Shown here: in pieces, positions 33,785 through 41,855 of the stretch
Layout of the letters: every line of letters begins with the position of its first letter
Numbering within the stretch: position 1 is the first letter of the stretch
Source: an uncultured Erythrobacter sp.
GTDB taxonomy: Bacteria > Pseudomonadota > Alphaproteobacteria > Sphingomonadales > Sphingomonadaceae
Direction: 5' to 3'
DNA: 64,000 nucleotides
NCBI GenBank assembly: GCA_947502305.1
Contig: CANMZA010000002.1
Coordinates: 649,041 to 713,040, forward strand
Notes under the pieces: model-generated
Seen by the model: the letters and a program-made list of their open reading frames with translations, nothing else
The model's database searches: none
Told to the model about the DNA's origin: nothing
Program-made: the position numbers and the translations under genes

Positions 33785-35086
33785 TTATTCGGCCGCTTCG
33801 GCCTGCTGCTGCATCTGCGCATCGCGCGGGTCATTTGGCCAAACCCATTCCGCGCCAATCACCGGATCGACGCGCAATTCTTCCGGCACTCGGTCTGCGC
33901 CGATCATCCGGTCGCAGCTCTGATGGAAGGAATAGATGCGCGCCTCTTGATAGGACAAAGGCACGCTTTTGAAGCTCGCACTTTGCATGCTCTTTTGGAT
34001 CGCTTCGCCAAATTGCGTGTCTTCCAAAATGATCGGGCTCATGTCGCGGCCATTTGGCTTGGTCTCATCCGGCACCGTCCAAAGATCGGGCGCGGGCGCA
34101 TCCCCCCAATCCAGCGCCATCGTCACCAATTCCAATCGCGTCGTGCCCAAAGATGTCGGCCAAAACAGGATCGGCGGCACAAAATAATTCGACAGCGGCG
34201 ACACCCAATTGGGAAACAGAGTGTAGCTTTGCGTATGGGTGCGGCCCAATTCGCCGACGCTGTCTATCTCTTGCCAGCCCGGCGGACTGTCGACGGCGCG
34301 GACATGTTCGCGGTCGGTGCTGGCGGGGGCCGGGGCCAGCATTCTTGCATGGCCGTTGGGGTACATTGTGTTGAGGTTGCGTTTCGGATCGACCAGCGGC
34401 GCGACCGTATCGGGATGGATGAAGGGGACGTGATAGACCTCCATATTGGCCTCCATCGCGACCTTCCAATTGCAATTCAACTCAAAGGAATGGCGCGAGG
34501 CAAGGCGGATGCGATCAAATGCGAATTCATCCCATTCCTGCATCAGCGGCCCCATCCATTGCGTCAGCGGCATGGCGTCATCATCGAAATTCACGAAAAT
34601 CACATTGCCCAGCATTTCGCACCGGACCGGGATCAAGCCCCGGCAGGACATGTCAAAATCCTTGGGAAAATCCTGCCGCTCTGGCACGCCGATCAATGTG
34701 CCGTCGGTCTTATACGTCCAATTGTGATAGCCGCACATCAGCCGCGATGATTTGCCGAAATCCTCGGTGACGACCGGCGCGCCTCGGTGGCGGCAGGTGT
34801 TATAAAACGCGCGGACCACCCCATCCATACCGTGGACAATAACAATCGGATCACCGGCATTGTGCCAGCGCATATAGCATCCCGGATCTGGCACTTCGTC
34901 AATATGGCCCGCAAACAGCCAGCTTTTGCGAAAGATATGCGCTTGTTCCAGCGCGTAATATTCCGCAGACGTGTACCGCGCGGCGGGCATGTCGGGCAGT
35001 TTTGGAAACCCCTCTGGTGGGGCGGTGCGGGTGCCCTCCCATTTCATTAACGCTTTTAAACGGGCGACTTCTTCTGCGGCGATCAT
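33785..35086 (-). CDS. Rieske non-heme iron oxygenase, alpha subunit (Glu-bridged type)
   Basis: A 433-residue Rieske oxygenase. The 2Fe-2S ligands are Cys98, His100, Cys118 and His121 (CRHRG...CGYHNW). The iron ligands His219 and His224 lie in EVYHVPFIH. The residue bridging the two metal centres is Glu216, where most of the family has Asp; carnitine monooxygenase CntA is a known Glu case. A long insertion (about 240-330) follows. GGGAGA precedes ATG 35086. No partner reductase or ferredoxin is present. It probably hydroxylates a polycyclic or side-chain position (inference). Confidence 0.92.
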   Translation of the reverse strand: MIAAEEVARLKALMKWEGTRTAPPEGFPKLPDMPAARYTSAEYYALEQAHIFRKSWLFAGHIDEVPDPGCYMRWHNAGDPIVIVHGMDGVVRAFYNTCRHRGAPVVTEDFGKSSRLMCGYHNWTYKTDGTLIGVPERQDFPKDFDMSCRGLIPVRCEMLGNVIFVNFDDDAMPLTQWMGPLMQEWDEFAFDRIRLASRHSFELNCNWKVAMEANMEVYHVPFIHPDTVAPLVDPKRNLNTMYPNGHARMLAPAPASTDREHVRAVDSPPGWQEIDSVGELGRTHTQSYTLFPNWVSPLSNYFVPPILFWPTSLGTTRLELVTMALDWGDAPAPDLWTVPDETKPNGRDMSPIILEDTQFGEAIQKSMQSASFKSVPLSYQEARIYSFHQSCDRMIGADRVPEELRVDPVIGAEWVWPNDPRDAQMQQQAEAAE

Positions 35087-35132
35087 CGGTTTTCTCCCGC
35101 GCCGCAGAATAAAGACTTCGCGCCGCCATACA

Positions 35133-35168
35133 CCTGACAAAAATCAGGCACCGTAAAAATCACCGTAA
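35133..35168. promoter_or_regulatory. inverted repeat and CACCGTAA direct repeats in divergent promoter gap
   Basis: CCTGA (35133-35137) and TCAGG (35144-35148) form inverted arms six bases apart. Just beyond are two direct CACCGTAA copies (35149-35156, 35161-35168) with a 12-bp period. The site lies between the divergent Rieske and SDR/MFS genes. Confidence 0.35.
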
Positions 35169-35258
35169 CAGTCAGAGAGCAGCCTCATCGTTTTAAGCAG
35201 TGGTGCGCGCCGGTCTTGGTCTTAGTCTGCGCGCCAACACAGCTTTTGGGAGAGAGTG

Positions 35259-36050
35259 ATGAGCACGAGTTTGAGGTCCAGATTGGACGGGCGCGTTGCG
35301 CTTGTAACCGGGGGCGCGATGGGACTGGGTAAGGCCGATTGCGAAAGGCTGGCCGGCGAAGGCGCGAAGGTGATCGTGACCGACCGCGAGGCGGAATTGG
35401 CGCATGCGGTTGCCGATTCCATCGGAGGCGATGCGATGGCGCTGGACGTGACCGATGAACAGCAATGGAAAGACGTGATGACCGCCGTGAAAGAGCGGCA
35501 TGGCGGCCTGGATATTCTGGTCAATAATGCCGGTAATGTGATCTTTGAAAATATCGAAGATTGCAGCCTTGATCACTTCAAACTGCATTTGGATATTCAT
35601 GTCAGCGGCACGTTTTTGGGCTGCAAATATGCGCTGCCTCTGATGAAGCACCGGCATAAGCAGAATGGCGGCGGCGGATCGAGCATCATCAATATGGCAT
35701 CGACCGCGGCGCTGATGGGGTATCCCATGATCCCGGCTTACACCGCAGCGAAAGGGGCGATCTCTTCGATGACGCGCAGCATTGCGATCCATTGCCAAGA
35801 TGAAGGGTACGGCATCCGCTGCAACGCCTTGGCACCCGGCGGGATTGAAACGCCGATGGTGCGTGAGATTTCGGGGCGCGGGGGCGAGGATCTGATGGAA
35901 ATTGACGCAGGGCCGCTGCCGCAAGACGGGCTTGGCGATCCGCGCGATGTGGCAGGCGCGGTGCTGTTCTTGGCCAGCGACGATGCGCGGTTTTTAAACG
36001 GCCTGACGATCCCGGTCGATAATGGGCTGGATGCCAGACCTCATCACTGA
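35259..36050 (+). CDS. SDR family oxidoreductase
   Basis: A 263-residue classical SDR: TGGAMGLG (18-25), NNAGN (89-93), Ser148, Tyr161 and Lys165 (YTAAK), and NGLTIPVDNGLDA near the end. Asp42 suggests NAD. The sequence MIPAYTAAKGAISSMTRSIAIHCQDEGYGIRCN is typical of hydroxysteroid-type SDRs in sphingomonads and closely resembles the neighbouring SDR at 37400-38167 (CAKEGYNIRCN). GGGAGAG precedes the ATG; a GTG one codon upstream is less likely. The MFS gene begins inside its 3' end. Confidence 0.9.
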   Translation: MSTSLRSRLDGRVALVTGGAMGLGKADCERLAGEGAKVIVTDREAELAHAVADSIGGDAMALDVTDEQQWKDVMTAVKERHGGLDILVNNAGNVIFENIEDCSLDHFKLHLDIHVSGTFLGCKYALPLMKHRHKQNGGGGSSIINMASTAALMGYPMIPAYTAAKGAISSMTRSIAIHCQDEGYGIRCNALAPGGIETPMVREISGRGGEDLMEIDAGPLPQDGLGDPRDVAGAVLFLASDDARFLNGLTIPVDNGLDARPHH

Positions 36051-37380
36051 TTCTGGCGCCACAAATTCTGGCGGCACAGAAACTCCATCAGGGGGCGCAG
36101 AAGCTTCGGGCGGCGCTTACCGTTGGTATGTGCTCGGCTTGCTGACTTTGGTCAGCATGTTCAGCATTGCTGATCGCTTGGTGTTTTCGATCCTGCTGGA
36201 GGATATCAAGGCCGAATTTGCCTTTTCCGACGGTCAAATCGGCCTGCTTGGCGGGTTGGCCTTTGCCGCGACTTATGTGGTGATTGGATTCCCGGCCGCA
36301 CGGCTGGCGGATCGGTCTGTGCGCAAGAATATCGTCGCGGGCGCAATCGGGTTTTGGAGCGCGATGACCGCTTTATGCGGCCTTGCCACGGGTTTTTGGA
36401 CGCTCTTTTTCGCGCGCACCGGTGTGGGCGTGGGGGAGGGGTGTTCTGGCCCCGCTTCGCAAAGCCTGGTTGCGGATTATTTTCGGCGCGAGGAATTGGC
36501 CAAAGCGATGGGTTTCCTCACCATCGGCGCGACCATGGGTACGGCAGGCGGATTGCTGATCGGCGGTCAATTGAACGAGCTGTTTGGATGGCGCTGGGCC
36601 TTTATGTTGATGGGTTTGCCCGGCGTGCTGATCGGGGCAATCGTCTATTTCACCATGCGAGAGCCTAAGCGCGGGCAATATGCGCCCAAAGGGGCCGAGA
36701 TTAATCAGCAACCGTTGCTGCAAACCGCCAAAGTTTTAACCGGGAACCGTGTGTTCATGGGCCTTGCGGTGGGCTGGGCGGTGCAGATCATGATCGGATA
36801 TGCGCTGGCATTTTGGATGGCGGCGGTGATGATGCGCAATTTCGGCATCTCCAGCGGCGATGTTGGGCTCTATCTGGGTCTCGCCTTTTTGATCGGCGGC
36901 ATACCGGGGCCAATTTTGGGCGGATATATTGCGGGCTGGCTTACGAAGCGGGATGAACGTTGGCGCGCATGGTTGCCGGGGATGGTCAGCCTTGGCTGCG
37001 TGGTGCCATTGGGGCTGAGCCTGTCGTCGAGCAGTTTTTGGCCGTTCCTCATCTATTTCGCGATTGCCTATGCGATCTATGTCGCCAGCCAAGCGCCGAT
37101 CCTGTCGGGCATTCAGGCGGCGGTGGAGCCGGGGCAGCGCGGCTTTGCGGTGGCCATCGCTTTGTTCTTCAACAATTTGGTGGGGCAGGCGCTGGGTCTG
37201 GCGGTGATCGGTTGGGTCAGCGATTGGCTCGCGCCAACGCAAGGGACATTGTCGCTCACCATTTCTGTGTTCGCGGTGTGCCTTGTGTCTGGCATTGCCG
37301 CGATGGCGGTGTTTGCATGGACCGCCGCGCAAATGGGGCCGAGCGGGTATTTGGCAAAAATGGCGAAAGATCCGGGGTAA
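36022..37380 (+). CDS. MFS transporter (spinster-like)
   Basis: A 452-residue major-facilitator protein with about 12 hydrophobic segments. After a hydrophilic N terminus of about 35 residues rich in Ser/Gly come TM1 (YVLGLLTLVSMFSIADRLV), the loop motif AARLADRSVRKN (a motif-A variant), and RTGVGVGEG in TM4, a signature of spinster-type transporters. Whether it imports substrate or exports product is unclear. The ATG at 36022 lies inside the end of the SDR gene; ATG 36031 is an alternative start. The pair is probably co-transcribed. Confidence 0.9.
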   Translation: MGWMPDLITDSGATNSGGTETPSGGAEASGGAYRWYVLGLLTLVSMFSIADRLVFSILLEDIKAEFAFSDGQIGLLGGLAFAATYVVIGFPAARLADRSVRKNIVAGAIGFWSAMTALCGLATGFWTLFFARTGVGVGEGCSGPASQSLVADYFRREELAKAMGFLTIGATMGTAGGLLIGGQLNELFGWRWAFMLMGLPGVLIGAIVYFTMREPKRGQYAPKGAEINQQPLLQTAKVLTGNRVFMGLAVGWAVQIMIGYALAFWMAAVMMRNFGISSGDVGLYLGLAFLIGGIPGPILGGYIAGWLTKRDERWRAWLPGMVSLGCVVPLGLSLSSSSFWPFLIYFAIAYAIYVASQAPILSGIQAAVEPGQRGFAVAIALFFNNLVGQALGLAVIGWVSDWLAPTQGTLSLTISVFAVCLVSGIAAMAVFAWTAAQMGPSGYLAKMAKDPG

Positions 37381-37399
37381 GACTGGGGCTGGAACCCGC

Positions 37400-38167
37400 C
37401 TAAAAACCAGGATGTATCGACATCATCCCGCCATCGACCAGCATTTCTGACCCGGTCATATAGGCGCATTCGTCCGATGCGAGGAAGGCAATCGCCGCCG
37501 CTGTCTCGGCCGGGTCGGCGAGCCGCCCCATTGGCGCGGTTGCGGCGACGGCTTCTTTTAGGCCCGGCGTTACATTTTCTGCCTGCGCCAGAATATTCGT
37601 ATCCGTCCCGCCCGGCATGACCGTGTTGCAACGGATATTATACCCCTCCTTCGCGCAATGCGTGGCGACGGATTTGGTCAGCACCCGCACCGCGCCTTTG
37701 CTCGAACAATAGGCGACATCGCTGGGCAATGCCCCAAGAGCGGATGTGGAGGAGATATTGATGATTGATCCGCATGACCCGCCGGGATTGGCTTTCATCG
37801 CCGCAATCGCCGCCCGGCATCCGGCCATCGTGCCTTTGATATTGATGTCGTAAATGCGGTCCCACGCCTCGTCCGTCACATCCTCGATAGAAAGGCCAGA
37901 GACGGTGCCCGCATTGTTGACCAGAATATCGAGCCGTCCCCAATGCTCCACCGCTTGCAAGACAATTTTATTCCATGCGGCGAAATCCGACACGTCATGG
38001 CTGGCGAAAATCGCGCCTGTCTCTGCGCAAACCGATGCGCCCCAATCGGCGTTGATATCCGTGCCCAGAACGTCCGCGCCATCCGCGCGCAATCGCCGAA
38101 CCGCCGCCGCGCCAATGCCGCTGGCGCAGCCGGTGACGATGGCCACTTTGCCGCTCAGATCGGGCAT
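37400..38167 (-). CDS. SDR family oxidoreductase
   Basis: A 255-residue classical SDR: TGCASGIG (12-19), NNAGT (84-88), Ser139/140, Tyr153 and Lys157 (YCSSK), and MLVDGGMMSIHPGF at the end. Asp37 points to NAD. Its segment CAKEGYNIRCNTVMPGG resembles the SDR at 35259-36050 and 3-alpha/beta-hydroxysteroid dehydrogenases. The ATG directly abuts the stop of the GST gene (TAA then ATG), so the two are coupled. It is convergent with the MFS gene across 19 bp. Confidence 0.9.
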   Translation of the reverse strand: MPDLSGKVAIVTGCASGIGAAAVRRLRADGADVLGTDINADWGASVCAETGAIFASHDVSDFAAWNKIVLQAVEHWGRLDILVNNAGTVSGLSIEDVTDEAWDRIYDINIKGTMAGCRAAIAAMKANPGGSCGSIINISSTSALGALPSDVAYCSSKGAVRVLTKSVATHCAKEGYNIRCNTVMPGGTDTNILAQAENVTPGLKEAVAATAPMGRLADPAETAAAIAFLASDECAYMTGSEMLVDGGMMSIHPGF

Positions 38168-38818
38168 TTACTCCGCCTCTTTCCAAACCGCCGCGCTGGG
38201 CCGGGCATTATGGGCCGAGACAAACCGCGCGAGATTGTCTGTCCCCTCCGGCAGTTTCCAGCCCACGGTGAATCCGAAATTGGCAAAACAGAACACCAGC
38301 AAATCAGCAAACGTAAACCGGCCCAATGCGAAGTGATTGCTGTCGCCCAGTACACCGTCAAACATCCGCCATTTTTCATCCGACATGGCAGCCAATTCTG
38401 CGCCCGCTTCGGCGCTGACCACGCTCATGCGCGGTTCAAACATCGGGCGTCCGCCGCCCGCGCGAAAGCCCATCGTCATCGGCACCACAACCTCTTGATC
38501 GAACAGCCGCGCCCATTTGCGCACTTCTGCGCGTTCACGCGGGGTTTCGCCAAACAGGTTCGGCGCGGGGTGCGATTCTTCGATAAATTCGCAGATCGGC
38601 CAGCTTTCGGTCAGGCAAGTGCCATCATCCAATTCCAGCGTCGGGATCGTGCCCAAAGGGTTTTTGGCGAGATAGCTGCCGCTTTGCCGATTTTCGCCGG
38701 TGATGATGTCGTAATGGACACGGTCAAAATCCTTGCCCTCTTCCAACCCTTTTTCCGCCGCGAACATGCGCACCAAACGCGGATTGGGCCCTAAACTGGA
38801 ATGAAGTGTGGTCATCAT
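38168..38818 (-). CDS. glutathione S-transferase family protein
   Basis: A 216-residue GST: the N-terminal thioredoxin-like domain has TTLHSSLGPNPRLVRMF, NPLGTIPTLELDDG and the glutathione-binding ES in CLTESWPICEF. The C-terminal helical domain has LGRFTFADLLVFCF in place of the usual FSxAD motif. Two adjacent ATGs (38818 and 38815) follow AGGAG. It precedes the SDR. Glutathione-dependent isomerisation or conjugation of a reactive intermediate is plausible. It marks the right end of the catabolic region. Confidence 0.88.
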   Translation of the reverse strand: MMTTLHSSLGPNPRLVRMFAAEKGLEEGKDFDRVHYDIITGENRQSGSYLAKNPLGTIPTLELDDGTCLTESWPICEFIEESHPAPNLFGETPRERAEVRKWARLFDQEVVVPMTMGFRAGGGRPMFEPRMSVVSAEAGAELAAMSDEKWRMFDGVLGDSNHFALGRFTFADLLVFCFANFGFTVGWKLPEGTDNLARFVSAHNARPSAAVWKEAE

Positions 38819-38994
38819 CTGTCTCCTCACGAATATCACTTGGCCGCAACCCTATGCGTTAGGGGCGTTTGTGCCACCCTACCAAATCGAATAGGCGCAA
38901 ATGCAATCGCGCTGGCCGGGCCCGATCAGGCCCAATCAAGAAAGCCGCCACTTTGGCCTTGCACGTGCCGCTCAGCGTCAGCATCTTAGAGTGT

Positions 38995-39771
38995 ATGAGC
39001 AGCAACGGCCCCGATGATCCGGCCCCAGAAGGGCAAACACCAAACCGCGCGAACCAATTGTTCGGCCATAAAGGCGGGGCAAAACCGTGGGACACGCCCG
39101 AACGCGGCCCGGCGGAGGAACGGGTTCGAGAAGATGCGGGCGAACCAGCGGGAGGCCCGCAGCGAGCATTGGGAGACAAGGCTGAGCCGCGCCCCACATC
39201 CTCGGCCGCTTATCCAAGAGATGCGCAATACGCGCCGCGTCCCCCAGCAGAACACGCTCCAGAACCCGCACCTAGTGCGTTTCTTGGCGCGGTTGATGAC
39301 GAAGGCGAGCTGACCAAGCTCCACCCCAATTACAAATTGGTGATGCGCGTTGGCGCGGTGATTACAGCGCTGGTTATGATGGTCGTCGCCGTGATCGCAG
39401 ACGAATTGCTCAGCTCTGAATTTGGCTGGCCGTTTGGCTTTATCAGCGGACCGGCTTTGCTTTTGGCGCTGTTCCTCGTGATCCGCGTGCCCGGCGCTCG
39501 TTACAATGCGCGCGGATACCAGATCAGCCGCGACCGGCTGCGCGTGGTGCGCGGGATTATGTGGCATTCCGATACGATCGTGCCGTTTGGCCGGGTCCAA
39601 CATATCGACGTTGATCAAGGGCCGATTGAACGCGCAATGGGCATTGCGACCATGACCTTGCACACCGCCGGTAGCCACAATGCCTCTGTGCATCTTCCCG
39701 GCTTAGGCCACGAATTGGCGGTCCAAATGCGTGAGGAAATCCGCGCCCATATCAAACGGGAAAGCCTGTGA
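38995..39771 (+). CDS. bacterial PH-domain membrane protein (YdbS-like)
   Basis: A 258-residue protein. The first about 100 residues are hydrophilic, charged and Pro/Ala-rich. Two hydrophobic segments follow (ALVMMVVAVIADELL, GPALLLALFLVIRV), then a bPH2 domain with YQISRDRLRVVRGIMW and VPFGRVQHIDVDQGPIERAMGI. The start at 38995 has no strong ribosome-binding site. Its stop overlaps the GTG of a larger PH-domain protein, the usual YdbS-YdbT pair. The long disordered N terminus is unusual for YdbS. Confidence 0.83.
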   Translation: MSSNGPDDPAPEGQTPNRANQLFGHKGGAKPWDTPERGPAEERVREDAGEPAGGPQRALGDKAEPRPTSSAAYPRDAQYAPRPPAEHAPEPAPSAFLGAVDDEGELTKLHPNYKLVMRVGAVITALVMMVVAVIADELLSSEFGWPFGFISGPALLLALFLVIRVPGARYNARGYQISRDRLRVVRGIMWHSDTIVPFGRVQHIDVDQGPIERAMGIATMTLHTAGSHNASVHLPGLGHELAVQMREEIRAHIKRESL

Positions 39772-41333
39772 GCGAGCTTGCGGCGTCGCAGCCGCGCCAT
39801 ACCGCCCCGCTCAGCGTGCTGATCGGGACACTGGCGGGCCTGAAAAACGCGATTTTTCCTGCGATCGCCGCCGCATTCGGTACAGGCATTGGCGGCATGG
39901 GTTTGATCATCGGCTTGGCCGTTGGCGCGGCCATAGCGCTGATTTCTGCCGCTTTTTCTTACCTGCATTGGAAGCGGCTGACTTATACAATTGGCGCGGC
40001 GGATATTCGCGTGGAAAGCGGCGTGCTCAGCCGCGCGGCGCGCTCTGTTCCGTTTGAACGGATCCAAGATGTCAGCCTTGAGCAAAAGTTACTGCCGCGT
40101 CTGTTTGGATTGGTGTCAGTAAAGTTTGAATCCGGCGCGGGCGGCGGCGATGATTTGTCGCTGGCTTATCTAAGCGATGAAGAGGGCGAAGAATTACGCC
40201 AATTGGTCCGCACCCGGCGCGATGGTGCGGGTGCCGAAAGCACCGGCGAAAGCACGACAGAAAACAACGGCGCATCCGCAATAGGGAGCGATCCGCAATC
40301 CTCCGCCGCTGAGGAAGAGGGAGAGCCGCTGTTTACGATGGGGCCGGGGCGTTTGTTCTCGTTCGGGATCTTTGAATTTTCGCTGGCTGTCTTCGCCGTG
40401 CTCGCTGGTCTGACCCAATATGCGGGTAGCTTTATCGAATTTGAATTGTGGGACCCAGACCTGTGGCTTGGCTTGATCGAGGATCAGGGCGTTGATTTGG
40501 GCCAAGTCAGTTCCGGCGCGCAGATTTTGGGCGCATTGGGCGCGTTATTGGCGGTGTTTGTGATTGGTTCGGCCACCGGGATGGTCCGGGTCTTCACCCG
40601 CGAATGGGGCTTCTTGCTGGAACGGACCGCGCGCGGTTTTCGGCGGCGGCGCGGCCTGTTGACCCGCACCGATGTTGTGATGCCGATCCACCGCGTTCAG
40701 GGGGTCAAGATTGGCACTGGCTTTATCCGTTACCGGTTCGGCTGGCACGGATTGCGCTTTGTCAGTCTGGCGCAGGATTCGGGCGCATCCAATCATGTCG
40801 TCGCGCCCTTTGCCAAATTGCGCGAAATCGCACCGATTGTGGAGGCGGCGGGTTTCCATCTGCCGGACGAAAATGCCGACTGGCACCGGGCGAGCCGCCG
40901 GTATTTGACGGATATCGTTTTCTTTGATGCGTTTTTCGTCCTGATTGCGGCGGCGGCGGTGTTTGCGGTGACGTCGTTTTTCGCGCCCGATTGGCGAGAT
41001 TTTTCGACCGGCATACTGATTGTGATCGCCGGGATTGTGGCGATTGCCAATGCGCTTGCATGGCAGTTTCAGCGTCATGCTCTGGATGCGGGTCAGATTA
41101 TGGCGAGCAGCGGCGTTCTGGCGCCGCGTAGCCAAATCGCGACCCGGTTGAAATTGCATTCGGTTGAGATTTCGCAAGGGCCGATTTCGCGCCTGCGCGG
41201 CTATGCAACGCTGCATCTGGGCCAAGCGGGCGGTGTCTTCTCAATCCCCGGCGTACCGGTCGAACGCGCGCGTGAAGTGCGCCGCGAGGTGCTGGAAACG
41301 ATTGCAGCGACGGATTTTTCGCGTTTGGATTGA
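39768..41333 (+). CDS. bacterial PH-domain membrane protein (YdbT-like)
   Basis: A 521-residue membrane protein with repeated bPH2 domains: one near 70-140 (YTIGAADIRVESGVL, VPFERIQDVSLEQ), one near 285-340 (RRRGLLTRTDVVMPIHRVQG), and one near 440-515 (QIMASSGVLAPRSQIA, ISQGPISRLRGYATLHL). Hydrophobic pairs separate them. An acidic/Ser-Thr-Gly linker follows the first domain. It starts with GTG overlapping the upstream TGA. Function of the family is poorly known; a B. subtilis YdbS/YdbT pair is linked to resistance to an antimicrobial peptide. Confidence 0.83.
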   Translation: MSELAASQPRHTAPLSVLIGTLAGLKNAIFPAIAAAFGTGIGGMGLIIGLAVGAAIALISAAFSYLHWKRLTYTIGAADIRVESGVLSRAARSVPFERIQDVSLEQKLLPRLFGLVSVKFESGAGGGDDLSLAYLSDEEGEELRQLVRTRRDGAGAESTGESTTENNGASAIGSDPQSSAAEEEGEPLFTMGPGRLFSFGIFEFSLAVFAVLAGLTQYAGSFIEFELWDPDLWLGLIEDQGVDLGQVSSGAQILGALGALLAVFVIGSATGMVRVFTREWGFLLERTARGFRRRRGLLTRTDVVMPIHRVQGVKIGTGFIRYRFGWHGLRFVSLAQDSGASNHVVAPFAKLREIAPIVEAAGFHLPDENADWHRASRRYLTDIVFFDAFFVLIAAAAVFAVTSFFAPDWRDFSTGILIVIAGIVAIANALAWQFQRHALDAGQIMASSGVLAPRSQIATRLKLHSVEISQGPISRLRGYATLHLGQAGGVFSIPGVPVERAREVRREVLETIAATDFSRLD

Positions 41334-41353
41334 GTTGAGCGGCTTGCGCCGCT

Positions 41354-41440
41354 GGCCCTTACCACCCCGCTTCCCCACCCGGCCACCAACGGTTCCATTA
41401 GGATATGGTGGCCGGGTGGGGAGGCGGGGCGGTAAGGGCC
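41354..41440. terminator. 35-bp-stem hairpin between convergent genes (bidirectional terminator or palindromic element)
   Basis: Left arm 41354-41388 and right arm 41406-41440 are complementary over 35 bp with two differences, both G-U compatible in one RNA; the loop is 17 bases. It lies between the stops of the PH-domain gene and the GNAT gene. There is no long T run, so it is not a textbook intrinsic terminator; length and near-perfect symmetry also fit a REP-like palindromic element. Confidence 0.75.
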
Positions 41441-41454
41441 CTCAAACAAAAACG

Positions 41455-41805
41455 CTACGCTCTCAAATCCGCCCAATCCGGGTTCCGGTCAAACTTTGCC
41501 TCGACATAGGAGCATTGCGGGACGATCTTAAACCCTTGCGCCTTTGCATCAGCGATCAAGCGTTCCACCAGCAATCCTGCAATCCCGCGCCCGCCGATTT
41601 CTGGCGGGACAATTGTGTGGGTGGCGACGCGCACTGTGTCTGTTTCCTCTTTGGTGTCTGATCCCTGTTTGGTCCCGCGCGGCTCCCATGTCAGGTATCC
41701 GGTGGCCTTTTCGCCGGGCACTTCGGCGACATATTTGCCGCCGCTGCCATCGGGCAAATGCGTGATCGTAATCTCTGCATTCCTGCCGGTGTCTGTGTCC
41801 GTCAT
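41455..41805 (-). CDS. GNAT-family N-acetyltransferase (YjdJ-like)
   Basis: A 116-residue small GNAT protein. The acetyl-CoA segment is THTIVPPEIGGRGIAGLLVERLI, with the GGRGIA pyrophosphate loop, and the C terminus FKIVPQCSYVEAKFDRNPDW is characteristic of the compact YjdJ/GATase1-like subgroup. The substrate is unknown. It is divergent from threonine aldolase across 50 bp and convergent with the PH-domain gene over the long hairpin. Confidence 0.88.
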   Translation of the reverse strand: MTDTDTGRNAEITITHLPDGSGGKYVAEVPGEKATGYLTWEPRGTKQGSDTKEETDTVRVATHTIVPPEIGGRGIAGLLVERLIADAKAQGFKIVPQCSYVEAKFDRNPDWADLRA

Positions 41806-41855
41806 TGGCCGTGCTCCTTGCGCTTGCCGGATTGGAAGTTAGAGGCGGATGGATC

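Noticed and set aside
16730..35139. ACACCTGACA shared by two promoter gaps (16730-16739 and 35130-35139)
   Set aside because: A 10-bp match between two gaps without symmetry or a third copy is not enough to call a motif.
1..38818. Mobile origin of the catabolic region
   Set aside because: No transposase, integrase, IS end or obvious composition break was seen; boundaries with housekeeping genes are smooth.
38869..38994. N-terminal extension of the first PH-domain protein
   Set aside because: The added 42 residues are Arg/Lys-rich and antisense-like, and no ribosome-binding site precedes the earlier ATG.
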